A DNA stretch of 17,770 nucleotides from CAZQKW01 sp964594075 (lineage in GTDB: Bacteria > Desulfobacterota > WTBG01 > CAIYCZ01): the NCBI GenBank assembly GCA_964594075.1, contig CAZQKW010000061.1:1-17770 (forward strand), written 5' to 3'. This document shows positions 1 to 6,810 of the stretch, piece after piece. The first letter of the stretch is position 1. Every line of letters begins with the position of its first letter. The notes under the pieces were generated by a model. It searched no databases. It was not told the DNA's origin and was given only the letters and a program-made list of their open reading frames with translations. The position numbers and the translations under genes are program-made.

Positions 1-1
1 T

Positions 2-31
2 ACTATATAACAATCCATATGATTATGTCAA
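2..31 (-). promoter_or_regulatory. Predicted sigma70-type promoter reading out of the window
   Basis: On the minus strand TTGACA (positions 31-26, a perfect -35) is followed after 18 bases by TATAGT (positions 7-2, five of six matches to TATAAT). It overlaps the last codons of the exported ORF that ends at 23 and fires leftward, so its target gene lies outside the window. The site is seen in the sequence; promoter activity is inferred. Confidence 0.45.
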
Positions 32-295
32 TATAATTTTGAGACGGTTAATAACCACAACCGGCGCTTCGCCGCCGCCCGGTTTAGATGTGGTGATGGT
101 AAGTGTGGCGCAGTTGGTGACAGTAATATCGGAGGTGACGATGTAGGGGCTGCCCTCAGGCGTCCAAGTTTGATTGGATGAGTAGGTTCCCCCCACGGAG
201 GTCGGCCCGGCAGCATAGAGCGCCTGAGCACAGAAAATAAAAAAGCAGCTTATACACGTTCGCAGAAAAACAGCAATCCCCTCTGTTTTTTTCAT
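23..295 (-). CDS. Short exported protein resembling the N-terminus of a beta-helix protein, probably truncated
   Basis: This is a 90-residue ORF from ATG 295. An upstream in-frame ATG at 352 would add a charged stretch before the signal peptide, so I chose the inner start; neither has a clear ribosome-binding site. Residues 1 to about 28 form a signal peptide (Lys-Lys start, hydrophobic core, Ala-Leu-Tyr-Ala cleavage motif). The mature part contains GGTYSSNQTWTPEGSPYIVT and then TNCATLTI, a pattern I associate with the first turns of secreted right-handed beta-helix proteins, which are usually several hundred residues long. Here the reading frame changes character after ATLTI, passes through a Gly-rich stretch and stops, so the gene may be truncated, frameshifted or joined to foreign DNA. 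The lipoprotein gene ending at 383 lies 88 bases upstream on the same strand, so cotranscription is possible. The function is unknown; a real small secreted protein remains possible. Confidence 0.5.
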   Translation of the reverse strand: MKKTEGIAVFLRTCISCFFIFCAQALYAAGPTSVGGTYSSNQTWTPEGSPYIVTSDITVTNCATLTITTSKPGGGEAPVVVINRLKIILT

Positions 296-382
296 GCAGC
301 ACTTTTTAAAGAAGTAGGTTTCAGTCCATTGCTGAATGAAAAGCAGGAGCAAGGACCTTATATTATCCCCAATCCCTGCCTG

Positions 383-1039
383 CTATCGCGCCAGGATGCT
401 TTCAACCTGGATGTCAGGGGATAGCTTTATTATGTGGGTCCAGTTTTTATTATATTTCTTGCCGAGTTCCCTTTGGTCGTTAATTCTGCCATCAAGCCTG
501 AAGTTGGAAAATACATAACCGTCCGGCGTCACAAAAACCAAGTGCCCGCCTTTAAATCCGCCTTTGAACTCCATAATGTCATAAATTGCCCCAGGCATAA
601 GGGCGGCGCACAACCAGGCGCTGTCATCACAGTCACCGTATTGTTTGATGCAGGTGACCCACGGCTGGGTTATGGTGTCGAGCTTACCCTGTATGGGGTC
701 TGGTTTATACTTGAATCCACTCAGGGCTTTATCAAGCTGCTGTGGTCCCTGAGCTGCAATTGTTTTGAGCCTGAGAAGTTGGGCCTCTCCAGCCGATCGT
801 TGTGGGCCAAAAATTCGGTTATCTATTCCGACTTTGGTAAGCGAGGCGGTTCGCCACAAAGTAAGCAAAGCTCTAATCTGCTGTTCAGCGCCTAATGTTT
901 TAACCGCTTTATCAAGCGGTGCCGCGGGTCGTTCCTGGTGATGCTTTTTCCCGCCCTGAACGCCGCCACAGCCAAACATCAAAGGTAAGATTGAAAGAAA
1001 TAAAAATATTCTTGTTATCATTGCAACCACGCGGTTCAT
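383..1039 (-). CDS. Lipoprotein with transglutaminase-like (Cys-His) domain
   Basis: The protein has 218 residues. The N-terminus (MNRVVAMITRIFLFLSILPL) is a signal peptide ending in LMFGC, a slightly unusual lipobox, so Cys24 is the likely lipid anchor. An inner ATG at 1021 would give an even more typical signal peptide. A helical segment (about 40-110) precedes a compact domain with QYGDCDDSAWLCAAL (Cys137), GGHLVFVTPDGYVFSN (His166, Asp173, Asn179) and a short tail. The GDCDD-then-His order is that of transglutaminase-like or papain-fold cysteine proteins, where the Cys and His form the active site with a later Asp or Asn. The role is probably peptide-bond or crosslink chemistry at the cell envelope, but the substrate cannot be read from sequence. 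No ribosome-binding site is evident: a GAGGG motif lies about 20 bases upstream, too far to be convincing. Confidence 0.65.
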   Translation of the reverse strand: MNRVVAMITRIFLFLSILPLMFGCGGVQGGKKHHQERPAAPLDKAVKTLGAEQQIRALLTLWRTASLTKVGIDNRIFGPQRSAGEAQLLRLKTIAAQGPQQLDKALSGFKYKPDPIQGKLDTITQPWVTCIKQYGDCDDSAWLCAALMPGAIYDIMEFKGGFKGGHLVFVTPDGYVFSNFRLDGRINDQRELGKKYNKNWTHIIKLSPDIQVESILAR

Positions 1040-1498
1040 TCATCTATTTTTTGTTCACGCCCTCGTAACATATATGTTTTATAGATGTCAATTAATTAAT
1101 CAGTAATTTTTGAAAAAATTTTTCAACGCATGTTTTTTCATGCAGTTATTTGAGGTCAATGCGACCGATAGGCTGATTTGTTGCCGCAACAATGGCATGA
1201 TTATTTGATACGAAGGCATCATATCTGTTTGCGCGGTCGCAGTGACCGCTACCACTGCCGTACGCGTGCGTGGCGGTCATGAACAATACGCAAAGAACAA
1301 TGGGCTGTTTCACGCACTGCGAAACCGCCGCTGGTCATTGCTGTATCGCCCTGAACTGCATATGCACAGACATCACGCCCTCAAAGCGTCCCTGTTGACC
1401 ATCTGCCCCGCCTCGTAAATGCGCATAAAAATCTCCTTCAAATAATAGCGTCGGTCGTGTATAACAGCCACCAGCACGTGTAATTATTTCTTCTCCTC
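1040..1498. other. 460-base stretch without a convincing gene
   Basis: The left half is AT-rich and holds a perfect -35-like TTGACA on the minus strand (1093-1088) upstream of the lipoprotein gene, but no well-spaced -10. It also holds two adjacent inverted repeats (1110-1126 and 1128-1143). The right half carries two minus-strand reading frames in the same phase separated by one TGA at 1335-1337: a 60-codon one above it (to 1517) and one below it that could start at GTG 1313 and end at 1146, with a signal-peptide-like start. Neither resembles a family I know. I regard the stretch as intergenic DNA or a decayed gene. Confidence 0.4.
1110..1143. repeat. Two back-to-back inverted repeats
   Basis: TTGAAAAAATTTTTCAA (1110-1126) is a perfect palindrome about its central A. 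One base later comes GCATG-TTTTTT-CATGC (1128-1143), a perfect 5-bp stem with a T-only loop. On the minus strand the second hairpin starts three bases after a TAA that closes a 55-codon frame, so it could act as a weak terminator; it could also be an operator for the lipoprotein gene at 1039. There is no classic hairpin plus T-run on either strand. Confidence 0.4.
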
Positions 1499-1507
1499 TT
1501 GACGAAA

Positions 1508-2989
1508 ATGCTTCCACAAAATACCGGTATTGCCGCCGCGTTCATCCTATATCTTGGCGGGATGATGTTCATCGGGGTTCTGTTTTATCGCCGCATGAAC
1601 ACGTTGTCTGATTATATCCTCGGCAGCCGTTCACTTGGCGCCTGGGTCGCATCCCTGAGCGCTGAGGCGTCTGACATGAGCGGCTGGCTTATGCTGGGTC
1701 TGCCTGGCTATGCCTATGTGGCGGGCATTAATGCCGGATGGATCGCTCTGGGGCTCATTATCGGCACCTATGTCAATTGGAAATTTATTGCCTGCCGGCT
1801 GCGCAGTTATACCCAGGTGGCGCATGATTCCCTCACCGTGCCTGATTATCTGCAGAATCGTTTTCATGATCATTCCCGGATATTGCGCATAGGTTCGTCA
1901 GCTTTTATATTAATTTTCTTTCTGGTGTATACTGCCTCCGGTTTTGTCGCCAGTGGAAAGCTTTTCCATACGGTGTTCGGCCTTTCCTATTTTGGGGCGC
2001 TGCTTCTCGGGGCATCCGTGGTGATCTTTTACACTTTTTTAGGCGGATTTATGGCGGTCTGCTGGACTGACTTTGTGCAGGGCGTGCTCATGTTCTTTGC
2101 AATACTCATTGTGCCTGTTACTGCTATAGCTCTATTAGGCGGTCCCGTCCGAACCGGCGCGTTAATTGCCAGTGTCAATCAGCATCTCCTTAATCCGTTT
2201 ACTGCAGCCGACGGCAGCAGGCTTTCACCTGTTGCCATACTGTCGCTTATGGCCTGGGGGCTTGGTTATTTTGGCCAGCCGCATATTTTAGTTCGGTTTA
2301 TGGCAATTAAATCAGTTCACCATGTTTCTGCGGCTCGTCAGATTGCTATGATATGGGTGATACTGACCCTTGGCGCTGCTGTTGCAGTCGGTCTGGTAGG
2401 GCGGGTTTTTCTGCCAACTGATCTTTCCGGCACAGCAACGGAAACCGTGTTTATCATCATGAGCTGTAGGATTTTTTATTCATTTATTGCCGGCATTATT
2501 CTCTCAGGCATTCTGGCTGCAATTATGAGCACTGCATCAGCCCAGTTGCTGGTAACCGCATCTGCCATTTCCCAGGACCTCTATAAAGAGTTTTTTCGGC
2601 CCGCAGCGGCGGAAAAAGATTTGCTGCGCGTGAGTCGCTGGGCTGTCATTATTGTTGCGCTGGTTGCCATTTTGCTTGCTCTGAATCCGGCTAATATGGT
2701 GCTTGATCTGGTGGCTTATGCCTGGGCCGGTTTTGGCGCGACGTTTGGTCCGGTGATTGTGCTTTCCTTGTTCTGGAAGCGCATGACGCGAAATGCTGCA
2801 CTGTCTGGCATCATAACCGGCGGTATAACCGTCATCCTATGGAAACACTATGCCTGGTTTGGACTGTATGAAATCATTCCCGGCTTCACGCTGGCAGCCA
2901 TTGCAATTTTATTCGTCAGTATGCTTGACCGAGAACCCTCATCGGACATTCAACGCGAATTTGAGCGCAGTCGCCTCTGCGTGTATTAG
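1508..2989 (+). CDS. putP: Sodium/proline symporter (SSS family, PutP type)
   Basis: This inner-membrane transporter couples uptake of L-proline to sodium entry. It is 493 residues from ATG 1508, which matches the usual length (about 500) and places the first membrane span as in E. coli PutP; a TTG at 1499 in the same frame is an alternative. Neither start has a clear ribosome-binding site. It is similar to PutP along its whole length: DYILGSRSLG, then SAEASDMSGWLMLGLPG, which holds the Asp equivalent to the sodium-site Asp55 of E. coli, SWTD/CWTD in the middle, GLGYFGQPHIL, AAIMSTASAQLLV, AYAWAGFGATFGPV and the C-terminal GLYEIIPGF. About 12-13 hydrophobic spans are visible. One difference from E. 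coli is Glu for Gly two residues before ASDMSGW. No proline dehydrogenase (putA) is adjacent, so the proline may serve as osmolyte or nitrogen source. Another SSS substrate is possible, but the motif match makes proline most likely. Confidence 0.93.
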   Translation: MLPQNTGIAAAFILYLGGMMFIGVLFYRRMNTLSDYILGSRSLGAWVASLSAEASDMSGWLMLGLPGYAYVAGINAGWIALGLIIGTYVNWKFIACRLRSYTQVAHDSLTVPDYLQNRFHDHSRILRIGSSAFILIFFLVYTASGFVASGKLFHTVFGLSYFGALLLGASVVIFYTFLGGFMAVCWTDFVQGVLMFFAILIVPVTAIALLGGPVRTGALIASVNQHLLNPFTAADGSRLSPVAILSLMAWGLGYFGQPHILVRFMAIKSVHHVSAARQIAMIWVILTLGAAVAVGLVGRVFLPTDLSGTATETVFIIMSCRIFYSFIAGIILSGILAAIMSTASAQLLVTASAISQDLYKEFFRPAAAEKDLLRVSRWAVIIVALVAILLALNPANMVLDLVAYAWAGFGATFGPVIVLSLFWKRMTRNAALSGIITGGITVILWKHYAWFGLYEIIPGFTLAAIAILFVSMLDREPSSDIQREFERSRLCVY

Positions 2990-3020
2990 GGGGTACAAAA
3001 AACGTGCAGGCAAACAGGGA

Positions 3021-3054
3021 ACTATTGTATAGTAGGATATAATAGTATTATGAT
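3021..3054 (+). promoter_or_regulatory. Candidate promoter with two palindromes upstream of the IPT/TIG gene
   Basis: A perfect -10 hexamer TATAAT lies at 3038-3043, but no good -35 is found at 16-18 bases. TTGTAT (3025-3030) with TATGAT (3049-3054, 18-base spacer) is a second choice. Two palindromes flank or overlap these: ACTAT-TGT-ATAGT (3021-3033) and ATAATA-G-TATTAT (3039-3051). Their centres are 18 bp apart, compatible with a repressor binding the same face of the helix. The next gene starts at 3181. Confidence 0.3.
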
Positions 3055-3180
3055 ACGGACATTAAGAGGTTTTTACATACCACAAAAAATTGATGATACT
3101 GAATAAATTAAGTGCCGCTCCCTGCCCCCAGCGCGGCGCATACACTGGTAAAGGCATCTCATGCAGCAGGAGGAATTCAC

Positions 3181-3654
3181 ATGAAAAATAAAATGTATCC
3201 CGCCCGTATTGTTCTGTTATCGCTATTCCTTGTTATCGGCATTTGCGGCCCATGGGGCATGTTAAATGCCGCAGAGGGTGAATCGTTAAATGTTAGGGTT
3301 CCGGCGGCAGCACCAAAAGATTTAAAAGATACGACGCCAGCCGAGACTTTAAACTCTGACGATGCGCAGCGTCCGTGCCCCCCAGCATATATAAAACTGG
3401 TCAGCCCCCGTGCTGCGCGGGTGGGAGAGACTATTTCTATTCAGGGGTGGCGGTTTGGCAATGAAGAGGGAACGGTTGTCTTCCCCGATGGCATTTCGGC
3501 TCAGGTAACCCTGTGGCGGCATCAGCGCATTGAGGTTATAGTTCCCGAGGGGGCCAAAACTGGAAACATCACGATTACCACCGCCTGCGGCAGTGAAAAC
3601 AAAAAAGGGGCTGGCAGTTATTTCAAAGTAATAGACAGCCAAACGGAAAAATAA
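3181..3654 (+). CDS. Exported IPT/TIG-domain protein of unknown function
   Basis: The protein has 157 residues. The start is fixed by AGGAGG seven bases before ATG 3181, the best ribosome-binding site in the window; a longer frame from 3112 is therefore unlikely. Residues 1-30 are a signal peptide (Lys-rich start, LLSLFLVIGICG core, LNA-A cleavage motif). After a low-complexity Ala/Pro/Asp linker with a Cys at 66, residues about 70-152 form one IPT/TIG immunoglobulin-like domain: IKLVSPRAARVGETISIQG, a WRFG turn, VPEGAKTGNITIT and Cys136. Such domains are beta-sandwiches that mediate binding or act as spacers in surface proteins. Standing alone with no anchor, it is probably a small periplasmic or secreted binding protein, perhaps with a Cys66-Cys136 disulfide. 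It ends 45 bases before selB on the same strand; a functional link to selB is not evident. Confidence 0.8.
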   Translation: MKNKMYPARIVLLSLFLVIGICGPWGMLNAAEGESLNVRVPAAAPKDLKDTTPAETLNSDDAQRPCPPAYIKLVSPRAARVGETISIQGWRFGNEEGTVVFPDGISAQVTLWRHQRIEVIVPEGAKTGNITITTACGSENKKGAGSYFKVIDSQTEK

Positions 3655-3699
3655 AACAACAAAACCTTCATTGTGTATGTTCATTAACTCAACTTTTCT

Positions 3700-5616
3700 A
3701 TGAAAAAAGTCATCTTAGGAACTGCCGGCCACATCGACCACGGGAAAACGACCCTCATGAAAGTTCTGACCGGCGTTGACTTGGACCGTCTTAAAGAGGA
3801 AAAAGAACGCGGGATAACCATTGAGCTGGGATTTACTTCGCTCTCGCTGCCCAGCGGACAGAAGATCGGCATAGTTGATGTACCCGGTCATGAGCGGTTT
3901 GTTAAAAATATGGTTGCCGGTGTCGGCGGTATAGACATGGTGCTGATGGTTATTGCCGCAGATGAAGGCGTAATGCCTCAGACCAGAGAACATCTTGACA
4001 TTTGCAGATTTCTGGGGATTAAACAGGGCCTTATCGCTCTGACCAAAATTGATCTGGTGGACGAAGAATGGCTTGCACTGGTGCAAGAGGATATTCGCAG
4101 GGCAGTGCAGGGGACTTTTCTTGAACAGGCGCCTATCGTGCCGCTTTCATCTACAACAGGGGTCGGGATACCCGAACTTCTGAAATCTCTTGATGTAATA
4201 GTTGCATCCATCCGGGAACGTCCGTCCTCAGGTATTGCGCGCTTACCGATTGACCGGGTATTCACCATGAAGGGATTCGGCACAGTTATAACCGGAACGC
4301 TTTTGGCAGGAACCGTATCTGTGGGTGATGAGGTTGAAATTCTCCCCTCGGCCATCAAAACTAAAATTCGCGGAATTCAAGTGCACAAGGAAAGCGTTAC
4401 CACAGTGAATGCCGGTATGCGCACGGCAATTAATCTCCAGGGAATAGAAAAATCCCTGATTACGCGGGGTGAGGTGCTCACTGCTCCGAATACGCTGCTG
4501 CCTTCTAACCGGGCAGATGCCTGGCTTGAGTATCTTGCCACTGCGCCACACCCGCTGAAAGACAGAACCCGCGTGCGGTTTCATGCCGGCACTGCCGAAG
4601 TTTTAGGTGAGGTGCGGATGCTTGCAGGCTCCGCATTGCAGCCCGGGCAAAGCGGCTTCGTTCAGCTCGTTTTTGAAACACCCGTAATAGTGCTTCCCCA
4701 TGACCGCTATGTCATAAGGAGTTATTCCCCCATACATACCATTGGTGGCGGAGAAATTCTGGATAACCTCGCCCGGAAACATAAAAAAAACGCAGATGAT
4801 TTAATTAACCGGCTATCCACATTAAAAAATGGAACTGTTCGGGAAGCGCTCATGATCTTTTGCGCAGAGGCCGGGCTGCGCGGCTTAACCGATGCTCACA
4901 TACAGGCGCGTCTCGGTCTGGAACCTTCACGGCGCCGAACATTGCTTGAAGAGCTTCACGAATCTGGCGACCTTGTCATAATTGCCCAAGACCCGGTGGA
5001 AATTGCCGCCCCGCAGGCCATTACCCACCTTGAACAGCGAGTTCTCCACACGCTCGAAGAATTTCATACAAAAAATCCTTTAAAAATAGGCTTGCTCTGG
5101 GAAGAGCTGCGGGCACGCATGCCCTTCGATACTAATCCCAAACTCTTTTCGTTTGTAATACATACCTTGCTTAAAGCCGGTCGCATCACGTTATCAAAAG
5201 AGCATTTGTCTCTGGCAGGCAGCAGCCCCACCTTGCAGGAGGATCAAAAACTCCTGCAGAAAAAAATTCTTGACCTCTATGAAAAATCCGGCCTTATGCC
5301 GCCCACCTTTAAGGAATGTCTGGAACTGATGCAGCTATCAGAAAAGGAAGCAGCAAACCTCATGGGGTTGCTTATCAGAGAAGGCCGTCTCATAAAGGTG
5401 AATGAAGAACTCTATTTTGATGTAAAATCAATCAATAAACTTACGGCTGAGGTTGTCGCATTTCTTGAAAAACATGGGGAAATCTCCACGCAGGGCTTTA
5501 AAGAACTGACTGGTCTGTCGCGTAAATTCATGATACCCCTGTTTGAGCATCTGGATAAGGCAAAGATAACAATTCGTGTGGGAGACCGGCGGGTGCTGCG
5601 GAAGACAAAAAAATAA
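3700..5616 (+). CDS. selB: Selenocysteine-specific elongation factor SelB
   Basis: SelB is the GTPase that carries selenocysteyl-tRNA(Sec) to the ribosome and recognises the SECIS hairpin of selenoprotein mRNAs, so in-frame UGA is read as selenocysteine. At 638 residues it has the expected length. The GTPase domain (about 1-170) shows G1 GHIDHGKT (10-17), the switch segment ERGITIELGF, G3 DVPGH (60-64) and G4 TKID (115-118). Two beta-barrel domains follow to about residue 345 (FTMKGFGTVITGTL; YVIRSYSPIHTIGGG). The rest, to 638, is the chain of winged-helix domains that binds SECIS RNA, ending in a basic RRVLRKTKK. There is no ribosome-binding site ahead of ATG 3700; the upstream IPT/TIG gene ends 45 bases earlier. 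selA, selC, selD and a selenoprotein gene are not visible here and would be expected elsewhere in the genome. Confidence 0.96.
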   Translation: MKKVILGTAGHIDHGKTTLMKVLTGVDLDRLKEEKERGITIELGFTSLSLPSGQKIGIVDVPGHERFVKNMVAGVGGIDMVLMVIAADEGVMPQTREHLDICRFLGIKQGLIALTKIDLVDEEWLALVQEDIRRAVQGTFLEQAPIVPLSSTTGVGIPELLKSLDVIVASIRERPSSGIARLPIDRVFTMKGFGTVITGTLLAGTVSVGDEVEILPSAIKTKIRGIQVHKESVTTVNAGMRTAINLQGIEKSLITRGEVLTAPNTLLPSNRADAWLEYLATAPHPLKDRTRVRFHAGTAEVLGEVRMLAGSALQPGQSGFVQLVFETPVIVLPHDRYVIRSYSPIHTIGGGEILDNLARKHKKNADDLINRLSTLKNGTVREALMIFCAEAGLRGLTDAHIQARLGLEPSRRRTLLEELHESGDLVIIAQDPVEIAAPQAITHLEQRVLHTLEEFHTKNPLKIGLLWEELRARMPFDTNPKLFSFVIHTLLKAGRITLSKEHLSLAGSSPTLQEDQKLLQKKILDLYEKSGLMPPTFKECLELMQLSEKEAANLMGLLIREGRLIKVNEELYFDVKSINKLTAEVVAFLEKHGEISTQGFKELTGLSRKFMIPLFEHLDKAKITIRVGDRRVLRKTKK

Positions 5617-5757
5617 GCTCACTAAGGGTGAACATTCTTATAAAATTATCACAATTCTGCGGTATGTTTAAGCCATCAACATAACCGTTTTCATGCCCAT
5701 CCCTAAACAATCATTGTGAAAAAATTTACCGGACTTTCCCAAAATTAGCCCTGCCAT

Positions 5758-5774
5758 TCAGGCAATCCGCCTGA
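5758..5774. terminator. Perfect hairpin between convergent selB and glycosyltransferase genes
   Basis: TCAGGC-AATCC-GCCTGA is a 6-bp perfect stem with a 5-base loop between two convergent genes, 140 bases after selB and 63 bases after the glycosyltransferase stop. No T-run follows on either strand, so it is at best a weak bidirectional terminator or an RNA 3'-end stabiliser. Confidence 0.3.
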
Positions 5775-5837
5775 GAACACCACAACGCAATAGGTATAAT
5801 GGAAACATTATGTCCGGCATCGTCACATCATAGCATT

Positions 5838-6767
5838 CTACACGGCTTCCTGTCCTCGATGAGAATAAAAACGCAGCCATTGAGAATAAGACAAAAGCGA
5901 ATGGAATCGCCCCACGGTTCCGCATATTGCGCAGATACAACAGATGAGCCAAAAGGAAAAAATACTTTTCATATGATACGCCGGGTAACGTTTCTTGATC
6001 ATATCTCTAAGCATTGAAGGGGTTTGTGGCACGCTTCTTCTCGCTATCAAGCCACAAATTTCACGGAGTGTTCTTCCCTGGCTCACCCATAAAGGGACAT
6101 GGCCATATCCGGTACGATAATATTTTTGCATAAGACTTTTGAACGCGCGGGCTGGATGGTAGACAATTGCATCATGAGCAAAAATCAAACGATGCCCCTG
6201 TTTTGTTGCCTTTTGTGTCCAGTACATATCGCCGCCCGATTGCATCCATTCCGGGAAAAGGCCCACTGTATCAAACACTGCTTTCTGCACAAACAAATTT
6301 GCGGTTTGGCAGTGCCCACGCCTTACCCCGGCTTCCGTATCCATATGGAAAAGCGAATCGATTATTTCCGCGGCAGACATTGCCGGTGAAAACGTGAAGA
6401 CAATCTTACCTCCCGCCAATCCAGCCTCCTGGTTAAGCAATGCGGTGCTGCCGTTTGCCAGCCATAAACTGTCCGGCGTGCAGTCAGAATCGGTAAACGC
6501 AAGAATCTCCCCCTTGGCCTGCCTTATGCCGTTATTGCGCGCAGCATAGGAGCTTTTTGTTCCCTCAAATGAATACGTGACACCGGGAAATTCATCTACC
6601 ACCTCTTTAATTTTCTCGGTGGAGCAATTATCAACCACAATCACCTCAAAACATTCTTTGGGAAAAGTCTGGCCGTGTAATGCGGCTAAACAACAGCGTA
6701 AAAAATCTTTATTATTGTATGTCGGTATAATGACCGAGAGGAAGTTTTTAGTGAAATCAAAACTCAT
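5838..6767 (-). CDS. Family 2 (GT-A) glycosyltransferase with C-terminal membrane span
   Basis: This 309-residue enzyme should transfer a sugar from a nucleotide-sugar donor to a lipid, glycan or protein acceptor on the cytoplasmic face of the membrane. The GT-A fold shows FLSVIIPTYNNKDFL (10-24), EVIVVDNCSTE with the nucleotide-binding Asp46, SYAARNNGIRQAKGEILAFTDSDC with the metal-binding DSD at 93-95, and a GGDMYW segment near 178-183 where family 2 enzymes usually place acceptor or catalytic acidic residues. A hydrophobic segment (about 268-285) near the end probably anchors it in the membrane. It starts 43 bases after the ribF stop on the same strand and is likely cotranscribed. No ribosome-binding site is visible. 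Donor and acceptor cannot be told; envelope polysaccharide or glycolipid synthesis is the general inference. Confidence 0.85.
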   Translation of the reverse strand: MSFDFTKNFLSVIIPTYNNKDFLRCCLAALHGQTFPKECFEVIVVDNCSTEKIKEVVDEFPGVTYSFEGTKSSYAARNNGIRQAKGEILAFTDSDCTPDSLWLANGSTALLNQEAGLAGGKIVFTFSPAMSAAEIIDSLFHMDTEAGVRRGHCQTANLFVQKAVFDTVGLFPEWMQSGGDMYWTQKATKQGHRLIFAHDAIVYHPARAFKSLMQKYYRTGYGHVPLWVSQGRTLREICGLIARRSVPQTPSMLRDMIKKRYPAYHMKSIFSFWLICCICAICGTVGRFHSLLSYSQWLRFYSHRGQEAV

Positions 6768-6810
6768 GGTAAACGAATCTGACAGCGAGGCAATTTCCTA
6801 ATGCAGGTGT

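Noticed and set aside
434..895. Plus-strand 153-codon frame opposite the lipoprotein gene
   Set aside because: It lies antisense to a gene with a lipobox and a Cys/His domain, and shows no domain or ribosome-binding site of its own.
1146..1517. Selenoprotein read through the TGA at 1335-1337, suggested by selB in the window
   Set aside because: No SECIS-like hairpin with a suitable apical loop is visible after the TGA, and the flanking peptide has no redox motif around that position.
5758..5952. Hydrophobic minus-strand 64-codon frame at the end of the glycosyltransferase
   Set aside because: It overlaps the glycosyltransferase C-terminal membrane segment in another frame; the hydrophobicity is carried over, and a frameshift is not needed to explain the gene's normal length.
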